Notes: generated by a model from the sequence alone, not told the origin. A stretch of DNA of 64,000 nt from Rothia koreensis (GCF_004136575.1 NZ_NOIQ01000001.1:682001-746000), one strand, 5' to 3'; positions 36,611 to 45,880 are shown, counted from the first letter of the stretch. A program made the numbers and translations.

Positions 36611-37024
36611 TCAAGGCAGGACGGCGTCATTGACGGGTCCAGGTGCCCAAGCGATCTCCCAGCGGTACCCATCAGGGTCGGCAAAATATCCGCTGTACCC
36701 GCCCCACTCGCGATGGGCCGCCACAGACACGAAGGGCGCGCCGGTCTCGCGGGCACCTCGCAGGACCCCATCAACTTCCTCTGCTGACCCAACATTGTGA
36801 GCGAGTGTGAGTGGCACAAGCCCCGGCCCCGGAGCAGCAGCTCCAACCTCCTCCTCGAACGCTTCCTGACGCCACAGGGACAAGATCAGATGCTCCCCGG
36901 CTCGCATCATCAGGACGTCGTCGGCCTCCAGATCAGGGGCCCATCCGAGACCGTCGACATAGAACCGTCGAGACGCGTCCAGATCCGAGGTGGCCAGTGT
37001 GATGAGTGATATTCGCTGCTCCAT
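36611..37024 (-). CDS. VOC-family (glyoxalase/bleomycin-resistance fold) protein
   Basis: 137 residues with the paired beta-alpha-beta-beta-beta fold of the vicinal oxygen chelate superfamily: SLITLATSDLDASRRFYVDGLGW at the N-terminus (key: ASRRFYVDGLGW) and GYSGYFADPDGYRWEIAW at the C-terminus. Members include glyoxalases and antibiotic-binding proteins; the substrate here is unknown. ATG 37024 has TAGGCT six bases upstream, so it is probably leaderless. It is convergent to qcrB and divergent from cmx, and belongs to the small accessory island. Confidence 0.85.
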   Translation of the reverse strand: MEQRISLITLATSDLDASRRFYVDGLGWAPDLEADDVLMMRAGEHLILSLWRQEAFEEEVGAAAPGPGLVPLTLAHNVGSAEEVDGVLRGARETGAPFVSVAAHREWGGYSGYFADPDGYRWEIAWAPGPVNDAVLP

Positions 37025-37030
37025 CGGTCC

Positions 37031-37036
37031 AGCCTA
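37031..37036 (-). promoter_or_regulatory. -10 hexamer (TAGGCT) of the leaderless VOC gene promoter
   Basis: Minus-strand TAGGCT is six bases before ATG 37024. The same hexamer and spacing are used at helY. Confidence 0.5.
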
Positions 37037-37159
37037 CCCATGACGACACTCCGCTCACGGGGGCTCGGTGGCAGGGATATCACCTTGATTGCCAGGTGAG
37101 CCGACCATGATGACCCACCGTGCGAAGCACTGAGGGCCACCGCGTGTAGAGTCTGAGGC

Positions 37160-37225
37160 ATGCAGAGTCCCGAATCAGACAAGTCAGGGGTTGTCGGATC
37201 AACCGCCAACCCCTTGAACATGTAG
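37160..37225 (+). CDS. Leader peptide of the cmx attenuator
   Basis: A 21-codon reading frame, starting MQSPESDKSG and ending NPLNM before TAG, lies 100 bases upstream of cmx. TAGAGT stands seven bases before its ATG, so it may be the 5' end of a leaderless mRNA. Leader peptides of this kind regulate chloramphenicol exporters by ribosome stalling (family knowledge); that this one does is inference. Confidence 0.6.
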   Translation: MQSPESDKSGVVGSTANPLNM

Positions 37226-37260
37226 ATATGCTGTCCGCCGCCTGAAGGCGCGCGCATATC
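37225..37260 (+). promoter_or_regulatory. Attenuator hairpin 1, directly after the leader peptide
   Basis: Outer arms GATATGC and GCATATC with an inner CGCCT/AGGCG stem form a two-part hairpin that begins at the leader stop codon. A stalled ribosome on the leader would cover its left arm. Confidence 0.6.
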
Positions 37261-37282
37261 CCTTCCAGGGCGTTGGCCGTGG

Positions 37283-37318
37283 TCCGAGAAGAGTCATCTT
37301 CAGTCATCTCATCTCGGA
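37283..37318 (+). promoter_or_regulatory. Attenuator hairpin 2 sequestering the cmx ribosome site
   Basis: TCCGAGA (37283-37289) pairs with TCTCGGA (37312-37318), which contains most of the Shine-Dalgarno CGGAG (37315-37319) of cmx, six bases before ATG 37326. Closed, it should block translation of cmx. Confidence 0.6.
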
Positions 37319-37325
37319 GTATTCA

Positions 37326-38507
37326 ATGCCTTTCGCTCTCTACATGCTTGCCCTGGCCGTTTTCGTCATGGGCACCTCAGAATTCATGCTCGCGGGTCTT
37401 CTGCCCGCCATCGCGGCCGAACTCGATGTGCCGATGGGCACCGCGGGACTACTCAGCTCCGCTTTTGCCCTGGGCATGATCGGCGGGGCGCCGCTCATGG
37501 CCGCCTTCAGTCGTAGTTGGCCACGTCGGGTCACGCTGGCCGTAACCCTGCTGCTCTTCGCTGCCAGTCATTGCGTTGGGGCCATGACAACCGCATTCTC
37601 GCTCCTCCTCATGTCCCGGGTGCTGAGCGCTGTCGCCAACGCGGGATTTCTCGCCGTAGCATTGAGCGCCTCAACCGCCGTGGTGCCAGAGCAGCAGAAG
37701 GGCCGTGCGCTGTCGGTGCTGCTCTCCGGAACGACGATAGCCACCGTCGCTGGAGTTCCCGCAGGAGCACTGCTCGGTTCGCTTGGGGGCTGGCGAATGA
37801 CGTTCTGGGCGATTGTCGTCTTGTGCGCGCCTGCCCTCTACGGCGTAGTGCGTGGAGTACCAGGTGGTACCGAACAGGATCCTCCCCCCCCCTCGGACTC
37901 CCCGAAGTTGCATACCGAACTCCGGCAGCTGACCGACATCCGGGTCATTCTTGCCATGACCCTTGCAGCTTTGGTCAACGCGGGAACCTTCGCGGTTTTC
38001 ACCTACCTGGCGCCAGTAGTGACCGATCTGGCCGGGCTACCCGAAGCGTGGGTGTCCGTCACCCTGGTGCTTTTCGGCGTCGGGTCATTCATCGGCGTAT
38101 CGATGTCCGGCCGTCTGTCAGACACTCGATCAGGTCTTGTCCTTTGTCTTGGAGGACCGCTGTTGCTGATGGGATGGACAGTTCTCGCGCTCGTCGCCGC
38201 CGATCCTGTTGCCCTCATGGGGATGGTCTTGATCCAAGGCGTACTGTCTTTCGGAGTAGGCAGCACACTCATTGCCCGCGTCCTGTATGTTGCTTCGGGC
38301 GCACCGACCATGGCCGGGGCGTACGCCACGACGGCGTTGAATATGGGAGCTGCTGCTGGTCCCGCGCTGGGGGCCTTGGCGCTGGGATCAGGCTTCGGGT
38401 TGCTCGGCCCGGTGTGGGTGGCCTGCGGGCTGACGACCGCGGCCCTCATCATCGTCCTGTCCGGGGGGAACCTGATCACGAAGAGCGCGGACGACTCAGA
38501 ATCCTAA
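37326..38507 (+). CDS. cmx: Cmx-type chloramphenicol exporter (MFS, DHA1)
   Basis: Twelve-helix major facilitator drug:proton antiporter. 393 residues. The start MPFALYMLALAVFVMGTSEF and the body closely resemble the Cmx/CmlR exporters of corynebacterial Tn5564 and Streptomyces (from memory, no search made), which pump out chloramphenicol. A run of nine C (37884-37892) encodes Pro residues in the central loop and could slip. The gene has a leader peptide and two hairpins upstream. It sits between the convergent qcrB and ctaF genes, where relatives have none, so it was probably acquired. No transposase is next to it. Confidence 0.88.
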   Translation: MPFALYMLALAVFVMGTSEFMLAGLLPAIAAELDVPMGTAGLLSSAFALGMIGGAPLMAAFSRSWPRRVTLAVTLLLFAASHCVGAMTTAFSLLLMSRVLSAVANAGFLAVALSASTAVVPEQQKGRALSVLLSGTTIATVAGVPAGALLGSLGGWRMTFWAIVVLCAPALYGVVRGVPGGTEQDPPPPSDSPKLHTELRQLTDIRVILAMTLAALVNAGTFAVFTYLAPVVTDLAGLPEAWVSVTLVLFGVGSFIGVSMSGRLSDTRSGLVLCLGGPLLLMGWTVLALVAADPVALMGMVLIQGVLSFGVGSTLIARVLYVASGAPTMAGAYATTALNMGAAAGPALGALALGSGFGLLGPVWVACGLTTAALIIVLSGGNLITKSADDSES

Positions 38508-38716
38508 ACCCACGAGAACGTGCCGCTGATTGCGTGTACGCGTCGGCAACGCAGGGTCAATGTCGGGGTGGTTCCGGTTCTTCACAGCGGCGGTGGTCGC
38601 TGGACGTCAGGGGCCATATGCGCTCACGCCCGGACGGGAAGAATGGGGGCGCACCCCGTGTGGCACGGACCATGGCCTGTGATGGTACGCCGTTGCTTGC
38701 ATCCACGGTTACTCGG
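38508..38716. other. Gap after cmx
   Basis: About 210 bases between cmx and the shared terminator. I see no credible gene; a short open frame here has no recognisable product. It may be a remnant of the acquired segment. Confidence 0.4.
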
Positions 38717-38762
38717 ATAGGAAAGAGCCCCGATCCTCGTACGGATCGGGGCTCTTTCCTAT
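38717..38762. terminator. Bidirectional terminator between cmx and ctaF
   Basis: Twenty-base arms (38717-38736, 38743-38762) are perfectly complementary around a six-base loop. Each arm contains AAAGAGCCCCGATCC or its complement, giving T-rich outer ends in both directions. Confidence 0.9.
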
Positions 38763-38789
38763 CTAATAAGTCGCTGTGCGGTGATCACC

Positions 38790-39191
38790 TTAGTGGGCGT
38801 GGTTACCGCGGCTGTACTCGTAAACCCAGCCGACCAGGCCGATGAGCGCCACCGGTGCGGCCAGCATGAGCATCCACCAACCGATGGCCATCGCGACGAC
38901 GCCGATCGCGGCAGCGATAGCCAACAGCAACGGCCACCAGCTCCAGGGAGAGTAGAAGCCGTAGTCGCCGGCGGCGTCGACGATCTCACCATCGAGGTTG
39001 TCCGACGGCTGGTTCGGGTGCTTCTTCGCGGTGAAGCTGAAGAAGAACCCGAGGAAAGCCGACATCAAAGCCGTCAGGAGCAGGGCCGGGAAGCCGACCC
39101 ACTCGGTGAACCCCGTCATGAATCCGTACACGATCGTTACCGGAATCAAGAAGATGAACAAGATCCAGAACAGAATGGCATTTTCGCGCAT
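38790..39191 (-). CDS. ctaF: Cytochrome c oxidase subunit IV (actinobacterial type)
   Basis: Small actinobacteria-specific subunit of the aa3 oxidase. 133 residues, four membrane helices, with the conserved GFYSPWSWWPLLL segment (about residues 77-90) and an acidic DGEIVDAAGDYGFYSP stretch before it. It follows ctaD with a gap of 11 bases and is clearly in the ctaC-ctaD-ctaF operon. Confidence 0.9.
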   Translation of the reverse strand: MRENAILFWILFIFLIPVTIVYGFMTGFTEWVGFPALLLTALMSAFLGFFFSFTAKKHPNQPSDNLDGEIVDAAGDYGFYSPWSWWPLLLAIAAAIGVVAMAIGWWMLMLAAPVALIGLVGWVYEYSRGNHAH

Positions 39192-39202
39192 CTACGTGCC
39201 TC

Positions 39203-40906
39203 CTACGAGTTGACCGTGGCGGCCTGGCGGGCTGCCGAGGCGACATCGTGGTTGGTGGACAGCTCCGGATGGTGCAGGTCCAGGGCCGGACGCTCGGAAC
39301 GGATCCTGGGCAGGGCCGTGAAATTGTGACGAGGCGGCGGGCACGACGTCGCCCACTCCAGCGAGCTGCCGAAGCCCCACGGATCGTCGACCTCGACCTT
39401 CTTGCCATTGCGGGTGGTGATGTAGACGTTCCAGAAGAACGGCAGCATCGAGACCGCCAACAGCATCGCACCGATCGTGGAGAACTGGTTCATCCAGGTG
39501 AATCCGTCCTCGGGCATGTAGTCCGCGTAACGGCGGGGCATACCGTCCACACCCAGCCAGTGCTGGATCAGGAAGGTTGCGTGGAAGCCCGTGAACAACA
39601 ACCAGAAGTGGATCTTGCCCAGACGCTCGTTGAGCATCTTGCCGGTGAATTTCGGCCACCAGAAGTAGAGACCGCCGAACATGCAGAACACGACCGTACC
39701 GAACACCGTGTAGTGGAAGTGGGCCACCACGAAGTAGGAATCGGAGAGGTGGAAGTCCAACGGCGGGGTGGCGAGGATGATGCCGGTGACGCCGCCGAAC
39801 AGGAAGGTCAGCAGGAAGCCGAAGATCCACAACAGGGGCGTTTCGAAGGTAATGGATCCTTGCCACATCGTGCCGATCCAGTTGAAGAACTTCACGCCCG
39901 TGGGCACGCCGATCATCATCGTCATGAAGGAGAAGAACGGGAGCATGACCGCACCCGTGACGTACATGTGGTGGGCCCACACGGTGACGGACAGCGCGGC
40001 AATCGCGATGGTCGCGTAGACCAGGCCCTTGTACCCGAAGATGGGCTTCCGAGAGAACACGGGGATGATTTCCGAAACGATGCCGAAGAATGGCAGCGCC
40101 AGGACGTACACCTCGGGGTGTCCGAAGAACCAGAAGAGGTGCTGCCAAAGCATCGCACCACCATTTTCGGCGTCGAAGATGTGGCCGCCGAGCCGGCGGT
40201 CCATACCGAGGGCGAACAGCGCCGCCGCGAGCGGCGGGAAGATCATGATCAGCAGAATGGCGGTAATCAGGGTCGTCCACGTGAAGACCGGCATACGCCA
40301 CATCGTCATGCCCGGAGCACGCATGCACAGGATCGTGGTCAGGAAGTTGACGCCACCCATGATGGTGCCGAAGCCCTGGAGCGCGAGACCGAAGACCCAG
40401 AGGTCACCACCCACGCTGGGGCTGTATGTCGTGGAGTTCAACGGCGCGTAGGCGAACCAACCGAAGGATGCCGCGCCCTGCGGGGTGATGAAGCCGGAGA
40501 TGGCGACCAGCGAGCCGAAGAGGAAGAACCAGAACGCCAGGGCGTTGAGCCGCGGGAAGGCCACGTCGGGGGCACCGATCTGCAGAGGCACGATGACGTT
40601 CGCGAAGCCGATGAACATGGGCGTGCCGAACATCAGCAGCATCAGGGTGCCGTGCATGGTGAACAGCTGGTTGAACTGTTCCTTGGTCTCCAGGATCTGC
40701 ATTCCGGGCTCGAAAAGCTCAAGGCGCATCACGAGCGCCATGATTCCTGCGAGCAGGAAGAAGACGAAAGACGAAATCAGGTACATGTACCCGATGGTCT
40801 TGTGGTCGGTCGAAGTCAACCAGCTGACAACGATCCGACCCCGCGAGCGGGGTACGGTGCGTTGCGCAACCGTTGTTTCTTCAGCTGAATACTCGAGTGT
40901 TGACAC
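39203..40906 (-). CDS. ctaD: Cytochrome c oxidase subunit I
   Basis: Catalytic subunit of the aa3-type heme-copper oxidase: reduces oxygen and pumps protons. 567 residues, twelve membrane helices. Visible motifs include [11 protein letters not shown] with the CuB His and cross-linked Tyr, AHHMYVTG with the two further CuB His residues, and the paired heme His region [11 protein letters not shown]. The K-channel motifs are of the A-type oxidase. Starts 10 bases after ctaC ends. Confidence 0.96.
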   Translation of the reverse strand: MSTLEYSAEETTVAQRTVPRSRGRIVVSWLTSTDHKTIGYMYLISSFVFFLLAGIMALVMRLELFEPGMQILETKEQFNQLFTMHGTLMLLMFGTPMFIGFANVIVPLQIGAPDVAFPRLNALAFWFFLFGSLVAISGFITPQGAASFGWFAYAPLNSTTYSPSVGGDLWVFGLALQGFGTIMGGVNFLTTILCMRAPGMTMWRMPVFTWTTLITAILLIMIFPPLAAALFALGMDRRLGGHIFDAENGGAMLWQHLFWFFGHPEVYVLALPFFGIVSEIIPVFSRKPIFGYKGLVYATIAIAALSVTVWAHHMYVTGAVMLPFFSFMTMMIGVPTGVKFFNWIGTMWQGSITFETPLLWIFGFLLTFLFGGVTGIILATPPLDFHLSDSYFVVAHFHYTVFGTVVFCMFGGLYFWWPKFTGKMLNERLGKIHFWLLFTGFHATFLIQHWLGVDGMPRRYADYMPEDGFTWMNQFSTIGAMLLAVSMLPFFWNVYITTRNGKKVEVDDPWGFGSSLEWATSCPPPRHNFTALPRIRSERPALDLHHPELSTNHDVASAARQAATVNS

Positions 40907-40916
40907 CGGTACTCCC

Positions 40917-41774
40917 CTACTTCGATTCGTTCATGTTGGGATTGCGGTTGTACTCATCGCCCAGGCGGCCATTGTTGCCCTGGTCCTTGAGGTCCTGCAT
41001 GTGCTGGTCGTATTCCGCCTGGGACACAACCTTCACGTTGAAGAGCATCTCGGAGTGGTACTCACCGCAGAGCTCGGCGCACTTGCCCTGATAGTCACCG
41101 GGGCCGCCGGTCTTGAAGTCCATGTAGTTGGTCTGACCCGGGATGGTGTCGATCTTCTGCAAGAATGCCGGCACCCAGAACGAGTGGTTCACATCGCGGG
41201 ACTTGAGCTGGAGCTCAACCTGGGTGTTCTCGGGCAGGTAGAGGGTCGGCAATTTGTCTTCCTTGCCGGGTTGGCCGTCAAGACCTGCTTGCGTGCCCGA
41301 GGTGTAGGTATCGCTGTCCAGGTAGTTGAAGTCCCACGCCCACTGCTTGCCGTAGACCTCGACTGTGACGCCGGGATCGTCCCAGCGGCTGTCGACGGAA
41401 CGCTCTGCTTTGTCGGAGAAGGCGAAGAGGCTCACGATCAACACAATCGGGATGACCGTGTACATGATTTCGAGAGGAAGGTGGTAACCCAGCTGGCGCG
41501 GGTACCCGGTTTCGCCCTTGCGGCGGCGGTACGCGATGATGCACCAGAGCATGAGGCCCCAGGTAACAAGACCAACGGCCAGTGCAGCGATCCAGGAACC
41601 GATCCAAAGATCCATGATCGTGTCGACGTTGTCGGTCGTTCCGCGCTTGGTCGGCAAGAACCCGACCTTGGCAGTGTCCGAACAACCCGTCAACAGCAGC
41701 GTGGCGGCCGCGGTCGCGCCAATGGCTACGATGCCCTTGGTGCGGCTGCTACCGGTTCGTTTCTGCGAACTCAC
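40917..41774 (-). CDS. ctaC: Cytochrome c oxidase subunit II
   Basis: Subunit II, which takes electrons through the binuclear CuA centre. 285 residues as a lipoprotein: lipobox LLLTGC (about residues 21-26), two membrane helices, then a periplasmic cupredoxin domain. The CuA ligands are in [12 protein letters not shown] (about 246). The reading frame is open further upstream, but GTG 41774 has GGAAGGG before it and gives a proper signal peptide. First gene of the ctaCDF operon. Confidence 0.94.
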   Translation of the reverse strand: MSSQKRTGSSRTKGIVAIGATAAATLLLTGCSDTAKVGFLPTKRGTTDNVDTIMDLWIGSWIAALAVGLVTWGLMLWCIIAYRRRKGETGYPRQLGYHLPLEIMYTVIPIVLIVSLFAFSDKAERSVDSRWDDPGVTVEVYGKQWAWDFNYLDSDTYTSGTQAGLDGQPGKEDKLPTLYLPENTQVELQLKSRDVNHSFWVPAFLQKIDTIPGQTNYMDFKTGGPGDYQGKCAELCGEYHSEMLFNVKVVSQAEYDQHMQDLKDQGNNGRLGDEYNRNPNMNESK

Positions 41775-41996
41775 AGACTGCCCTTCCTCTAATATCCGTG
41801 CGTGTGATGAACACTCGCTCTCCCACCGCTGATGTGTGGTCGGGCCATAGCGTTCCTGTCTCGGTACGAGCTTACTCGCACCTGCGGATTCCCGCTGACA
41901 GTGTGTCACCACAGTACCCCGAAAACGGAGTGGGATTCAGCTTCGACATGGCCGCCATGAGCGTGTTGGAGCCCGCATTACCGACTTCTACAAGCC

Positions 41997-42037
41997 TATG
42001 GCCCGGCAGTTCCCCTGCCGGGAACCACCGGGCCATA
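41997..42037. other. Large two-part hairpin between erpA and ctaC
   Basis: Arms TATGGCCCGG and CCGGGCCATA enclose an inner GTTCCC/GGGAAC stem. It lies 31 bases past the erpA stop and upstream of ctaC, so it may end erpA transcription or mark a ctaC 5' structure. The rest of 41775-42068 shows no gene. Confidence 0.6.
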
Positions 42038-42068
42038 TTACGCATCGACCGGACGCGATCTATGTCAC

Positions 42069-42431
42069 TCAGTTGAAGGAGTCACCGCATGCGCACGATC
42101 CCTGAGCATTCGGGTTGTCGATGGAGAACCCTTGCTTCTGGATCGTGTCCTCGAAATCGATCGTGGAGCCCTCGAGGTACGGGGTGCTCATGCGATCAAC
42201 GATCACCTCGACGCCGTTGAAATCGCGTACGGCGTCGCCGTCGAGCACGCGCTCGTCGAAGTACAGCTGGTAGATGAGACCCGAGCAACCACCGGGCTGG
42301 ACGGCGACGCGCAGTCGAAGATCCGTGCGTCCTTCCTGCTCCAGAAGTGCGCGGACCTTCTCCGCCGCGCCATCGGTGAGATTCACACCGTGAGTCGGTA
42401 TCTCGGTCTTCGTATCGGGTGCAACAGTCAT
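42069..42431 (-). CDS. erpA: Iron-sulfur cluster insertion protein ErpA
   Basis: A-type carrier that delivers Fe-S clusters to target proteins. 120 residues from ATG 42431 (GGCAGG upstream). The three conserved Cys are in QPGGCSG (about residue 50) and GSCACGDSF (about 112). It lies upstream of the ctaC operon on the same strand, consistent with a housekeeping role in respiratory proteins. Confidence 0.92.
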   Translation of the reverse strand: MTVAPDTKTEIPTHGVNLTDGAAEKVRALLEQEGRTDLRLRVAVQPGGCSGLIYQLYFDERVLDGDAVRDFNGVEVIVDRMSTPYLEGSTIDFEDTIQKQGFSIDNPNAQGSCACGDSFN

Positions 42432-42580
42432 ATCGCGACCTGCCTTTCTGCTCGCCTCAAGCCTAGCCATTGCTCTCGGGCCAGTGTAACCCCGCAGACA
42501 GCGGATCTATTCCTCGGTCTAAGCCGAGGACGATCGGGCCCGCGGTCAGGACGGATTCCCGCGCCAGACGTGGAGCGGGA

Positions 42581-44011
42581 CTACAGTTTTGCGTTCATTC
42601 GGGACAGGAAGAGCGCCTCGGACTCGATGGCGCGCTGGAAATCAGGGATGTAGAGAGACTCGTTGGCGCTGTGTGCCCGCGTGTCAGGATCCTCGATGCC
42701 CGTGATGAGAATCGCCGCATCGGGGAACGTCCGGGTCAGCGACGCGACGAACGGGATGGATCCTCCCATGCCCATCAACGCGGCGTCGGTGCCCCACGCA
42801 TCTCGCATGGAATCCAGCACCGCGCGGGCAGGTTCGCTGGTCACGTCCGATTCGAAGGGCTGGCCTGCCTCGCCGCCGTCGTATTCCACGGTCGACCCCC
42901 ACGGAGCGTGCTCGGACAAGTGCTTTTCGAGGAGTCGATGCGCTTCGTGAGGATCCTGGCCAGGGGCCAGTCTGAGGCTGACGCGGGCGCGGGTACTGGC
43001 CGCCATCGTGTTCGAGGACTGATCCACCGAGGTGATGTCTATTCCGATCACGGACAGGGCAGGCTGGTTCCAGAGTCGGGACGAAATACTGCCTCGTCCC
43101 GTCAGCCGGAAGTTCTCCAGCGCACCGGCGTCCTCACGGAAATCCTTCTCGGCGTAGTCGAGGTCGGGTTCCTGACCCCGAACCAGTCCTTCGATTGCGA
43201 CGGCGCCGTCGTCGTCGTGCAAGGAGGCCAGGAGCCGGACCATCGCCGTGTTCGCGTCGACCAGAGGTCCACCGAACATTCCGGAATGCAGGGCATGGTC
43301 CAGGGTCCGCACCGTAATCGTTCCGGAGATGACACCGCGCAGGCTCGTGGTCAGAGCAGGGACTCCCGCCCGCCAGTTCGAGGAATCGGCCACGACGATG
43401 ACATCCGCCTGCAGCTTGTCCCGATACATCTCGAGAAAGTTCACGAAACTCGGCGAGCCCGCTTCTTCCTCGCCCTCGATGAAAAGAGTGATGCCGATCC
43501 CGAGATCGTCGCCGAGCACGTCATCGACGGCTTGCACCGATGCCAGGTGGGTCATCAGACCGGCCTTGTCATCCGCGGCGCCCCGTCCGAAGAGTCGGTC
43601 CCCCTGTCGCGTCGCGACCCAGGGATCGGTGTTCCAGTCGGCGCCATCGCCCACGGGCTGGACGTCATGGTGCGCGTACAACAGGACCGTGGGGTATCCG
43701 GGCTTCGGGTGTTTTCTCGCGACGACCGCGGGCATGCCTTCGCCGCCCTCCGGCTTGGGAGCCGTCAGGATCTCGACGTCGTCGAAGCCGCCGTTGCGGG
43801 CCAATTCCGCGACGCGTTCGGCGCTCTCCCGAACGCGGGAGAGATCATGGCTTTCCCAGGCGACCGACGGGATGGACACCAATCCCTCGAGAGTCGAGAG
43901 TGTGGCATCGAAATTCGTCTCCACGTGTGCCTTGACCTCGGTTGTGACCGAAGATTGAGGGTTGGCTGCCTCGCTCGTGCTCTTCTCAGCGTTTTTCTCC
44001 ATATGCGCCAC
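42581..44011 (-). CDS. M20-family dipeptidase
   Basis: Zinc-dependent cytoplasmic peptidase. 476 residues. Metal and catalytic residues appear in YAHHDVQP (about residue 112), GRGAADDKAG (about 144) and IEGEEEAGSP (about 178); the lid/dimerisation domain lies around residues 215-375. GTG 44011 has GGAG six bases upstream; ATG 44002 is a shorter alternative. It diverges from the DUF3043 gene. The exact dipeptide is unknown. Confidence 0.9.
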   Translation of the reverse strand: MAHMEKNAEKSTSEAANPQSSVTTEVKAHVETNFDATLSTLEGLVSIPSVAWESHDLSRVRESAERVAELARNGGFDDVEILTAPKPEGGEGMPAVVARKHPKPGYPTVLLYAHHDVQPVGDGADWNTDPWVATRQGDRLFGRGAADDKAGLMTHLASVQAVDDVLGDDLGIGITLFIEGEEEAGSPSFVNFLEMYRDKLQADVIVVADSSNWRAGVPALTTSLRGVISGTITVRTLDHALHSGMFGGPLVDANTAMVRLLASLHDDDGAVAIEGLVRGQEPDLDYAEKDFREDAGALENFRLTGRGSISSRLWNQPALSVIGIDITSVDQSSNTMAASTRARVSLRLAPGQDPHEAHRLLEKHLSEHAPWGSTVEYDGGEAGQPFESDVTSEPARAVLDSMRDAWGTDAALMGMGGSIPFVASLTRTFPDAAILITGIEDPDTRAHSANESLYIPDFQRAIESEALFLSRMNAKL

Positions 44012-44056
44012 TGTATGCTCCGGGCTGGTCGGAAGATAACAGGGCGCGCCATCAAG

Positions 44057-44062
44057 TATCCT
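44057..44062 (+). promoter_or_regulatory. -10 hexamer (TATCCT) of a leaderless promoter
   Basis: TATCCT is six bases before GTG 44069; no ribosome site is visible. Confidence 0.55.
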
Positions 44063-44068
44063 GGTCGA

Positions 44069-44668
44069 GTGTTCGGAAGCAAGAAGAAATCCTCAGCCGC
44101 AAGTGACGCGGCAGATCAGTCATCGGAGCCGATGAATTCTGCCGATCAGACGATGCCTCAGGGCAAGGGCCGCCCCACTCCCACGCGCCGAGAGCGCGAG
44201 GCGGCGCGCAAACGGCCTCTCGTCCCCGACGACCGCAAGGAGGCGAAGCAGAAGGAACGGGAAGCCGCCAGGGAAGCACGCCTTCGCCAGAACCAGGCGA
44301 TGCAGACCGGCGATGACCGTTACCTTCCGGCTCGCGATCGCGGCCCGCAACGTCGCTACGTTCGCGACTACGTCGACGCCCGGTTCAACGTCGGCGACTA
44401 CTTCATCATCATTCTGATCGTGATCTTCGTGCTGGGGCTCGTGATGCCCTTGCCGATCCAGCAGTACACGATTTACGTCATGTGGATCTTCATCGCGATC
44501 TGGATCCTCGATTTCTTCCTGTTGTGGCGAAAGCTCAAGAAACTCGTCGTGGCCAAGTTCGGTTCGGTCGAACCGGGATCCGCCATGTATGTGTTCAACA
44601 GGGTCATGATGATTCGCAAGTTGCGGATGCCGAAGCCCCAGGTCAAGCGCGGGGAATACCCCTCCTGA
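44069..44668 (+). CDS. DUF3043 membrane protein
   Basis: 199 residues of unknown function, family DUF3043, common in actinobacteria. The N-terminal 95 residues are strongly charged (RREREAARKRPLVPDDRK and similar, likely disordered); two membrane helices follow (about 110-130 and 137-155) and then a basic tail. GTG 44069 is chosen because of the leaderless promoter and because the family begins VFGSKKK-like. In other actinobacteria it stands near erpA and the cta genes, as here. Confidence 0.85.
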   Translation: MFGSKKKSSAASDAADQSSEPMNSADQTMPQGKGRPTPTRREREAARKRPLVPDDRKEAKQKEREAAREARLRQNQAMQTGDDRYLPARDRGPQRRYVRDYVDARFNVGDYFIIILIVIFVLGLVMPLPIQQYTIYVMWIFIAIWILDFFLLWRKLKKLVVAKFGSVEPGSAMYVFNRVMMIRKLRMPKPQVKRGEYPS

Positions 44669-44694
44669 TCGATCTTGAGCAATCCTTGTCGGCG

Positions 44695-44736
44695 CTGAGG
44701 GCGGCGGACCACGAAGAAGTGGTCCGCCGCCCTCAG
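44695..44736. terminator. Bidirectional terminator between the DUF3043 gene and pyrD
   Basis: Eighteen-base perfect arms (44695-44712 and 44719-44736) around the loop GAAGAA, between convergent genes. Confidence 0.88.
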
Positions 44737-44758
44737 TCGTGCACGGGTGCCCTCATCG

Positions 44759-45850
44759 TCAGTGTCCGCGGTGCTTCATCTGCTTCTTGAGACGCCAATT
44801 GATGGTGGCGGCCCAGAACGGCCCCTCGTAGAGAAAAGCCGTGTACCCCTGGACCAGAGTTGCGCCTTGTCGGAGGCGTTCTGCCACGTCGTCGCCAGAG
44901 GTGACACCCCCGACCGAAATGATCGTCATGTCCGGTCCCACACGGTCCCGCACCATCGCCAGGACCTCCGATGACCGCGCCGCTACCGGTTTCCCGGACA
45001 GCCCACCGGCACCGCACGACTCGATCTCCTCGGTTGTTGACCGGAGACCAAGGCCTTCCCTCCGGATGGTGGTGTTCGTCGCAATGATTCCTTCGAGACC
45101 GAGCTCGACCGCCAGGTCAGCAATCGCGGCGATGTCCTCGTCCGACAGGTCGGGGGCGATCTTGACCAATACGGGCACATGCCGGCCCGCCGCCTTGTCC
45201 GCTTCCTCGGACACGGCGCTCAGCAGCGGCCGGAGAGCATCGATGTGCTGAAGATCGCGCAGGCCGGGCGTGTTCGGCGAGCTGACGTTGACCGCAAGGT
45301 AATCCGCCTGGGGCGCCAGGGTTCGAGTGCTGTGGAGATAGTCATCGATGGCTTCGTCGACCGGCACCACCTTGGTCTTGCCGATGTTGACGCCGACGAT
45401 CGGTCGGGTGCCCCGTTCGTAGTCGTGCCACAGGTCCGCGTGGGCGGCGGCGAGACGAGGGCCGATCTGGTCGGCGCCGTCATTGTTGAATCCCATCCGG
45501 TTGATCACGGCTTTGTCCTTGATCAGGCGGTGGAGACGAGGACGAGGATTTCCGGGTTGGGGTCGGCCCGTCACGGTGCCCACCTCCACGTGGCCGAATC
45601 CCAGATCGGTCAGCGCGTTGATCCCTGTCGCTCCCTTGTCGAAGCCCGCCGCCAGCCCGAACGGCGAAGGGAAAGTCAGGCCCATGGCTTCCGTTCGCAG
45701 GGACGGATCGGGTGCGGTGATGCGACGGAGGATGCGAGACACGCCCGATGCCCGGCATGCCCTGATGGCAGCGAAACCGAGAGCATGTGCCTTCTCGGCG
45801 TCCATGCGGGTGAACACTGCTTTGAAAAAGGCTGGATAGAGTTTGGCCAC
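44759..45850 (-). CDS. pyrD: Dihydroorotate dehydrogenase (quinone), class 2
   Basis: Membrane-associated flavoenzyme oxidising dihydroorotate to orotate in pyrimidine synthesis, passing electrons to quinone. 363 residues. FMN motif GVNIGKTKVVP (about residue 142), nucleophile segment VNVSSPNTPGL (about 173) and phosphate loop SVGGVTSGDD (about 305) identify class 2. Start GTG 45850 is chosen because GGAG lies five bases upstream. It converges with the DUF3043 gene; uppS is upstream on the same strand. AT-rich palindrome-like sequence lies just before it. Confidence 0.94.
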   Translation of the reverse strand: MAKLYPAFFKAVFTRMDAEKAHALGFAAIRACRASGVSRILRRITAPDPSLRTEAMGLTFPSPFGLAAGFDKGATGINALTDLGFGHVEVGTVTGRPQPGNPRPRLHRLIKDKAVINRMGFNNDGADQIGPRLAAAHADLWHDYERGTRPIVGVNIGKTKVVPVDEAIDDYLHSTRTLAPQADYLAVNVSSPNTPGLRDLQHIDALRPLLSAVSEEADKAAGRHVPVLVKIAPDLSDEDIAAIADLAVELGLEGIIATNTTIRREGLGLRSTTEEIESCGAGGLSGKPVAARSSEVLAMVRDRVGPDMTIISVGGVTSGDDVAERLRQGATLVQGYTAFLYEGPFWAATINWRLKKQMKHRGH

Positions 45851-45880
45851 GACGTCTCCTGAACGCACGACGGATGGTTA

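Noticed and set aside
37080-37307. Short minus-strand open frame across the cmx leader
   Set aside because: Antisense to the leader and hairpins; no start signal.
38520-38720. 66-codon open frame after cmx
   Set aside because: No ribosome site or recognisable product and it runs into the terminator.
39248-40888. 546-codon open frame opposite ctaD
   Set aside because: Antisense shadow of ctaD; very rich in His, Glu and Arg with no domain.
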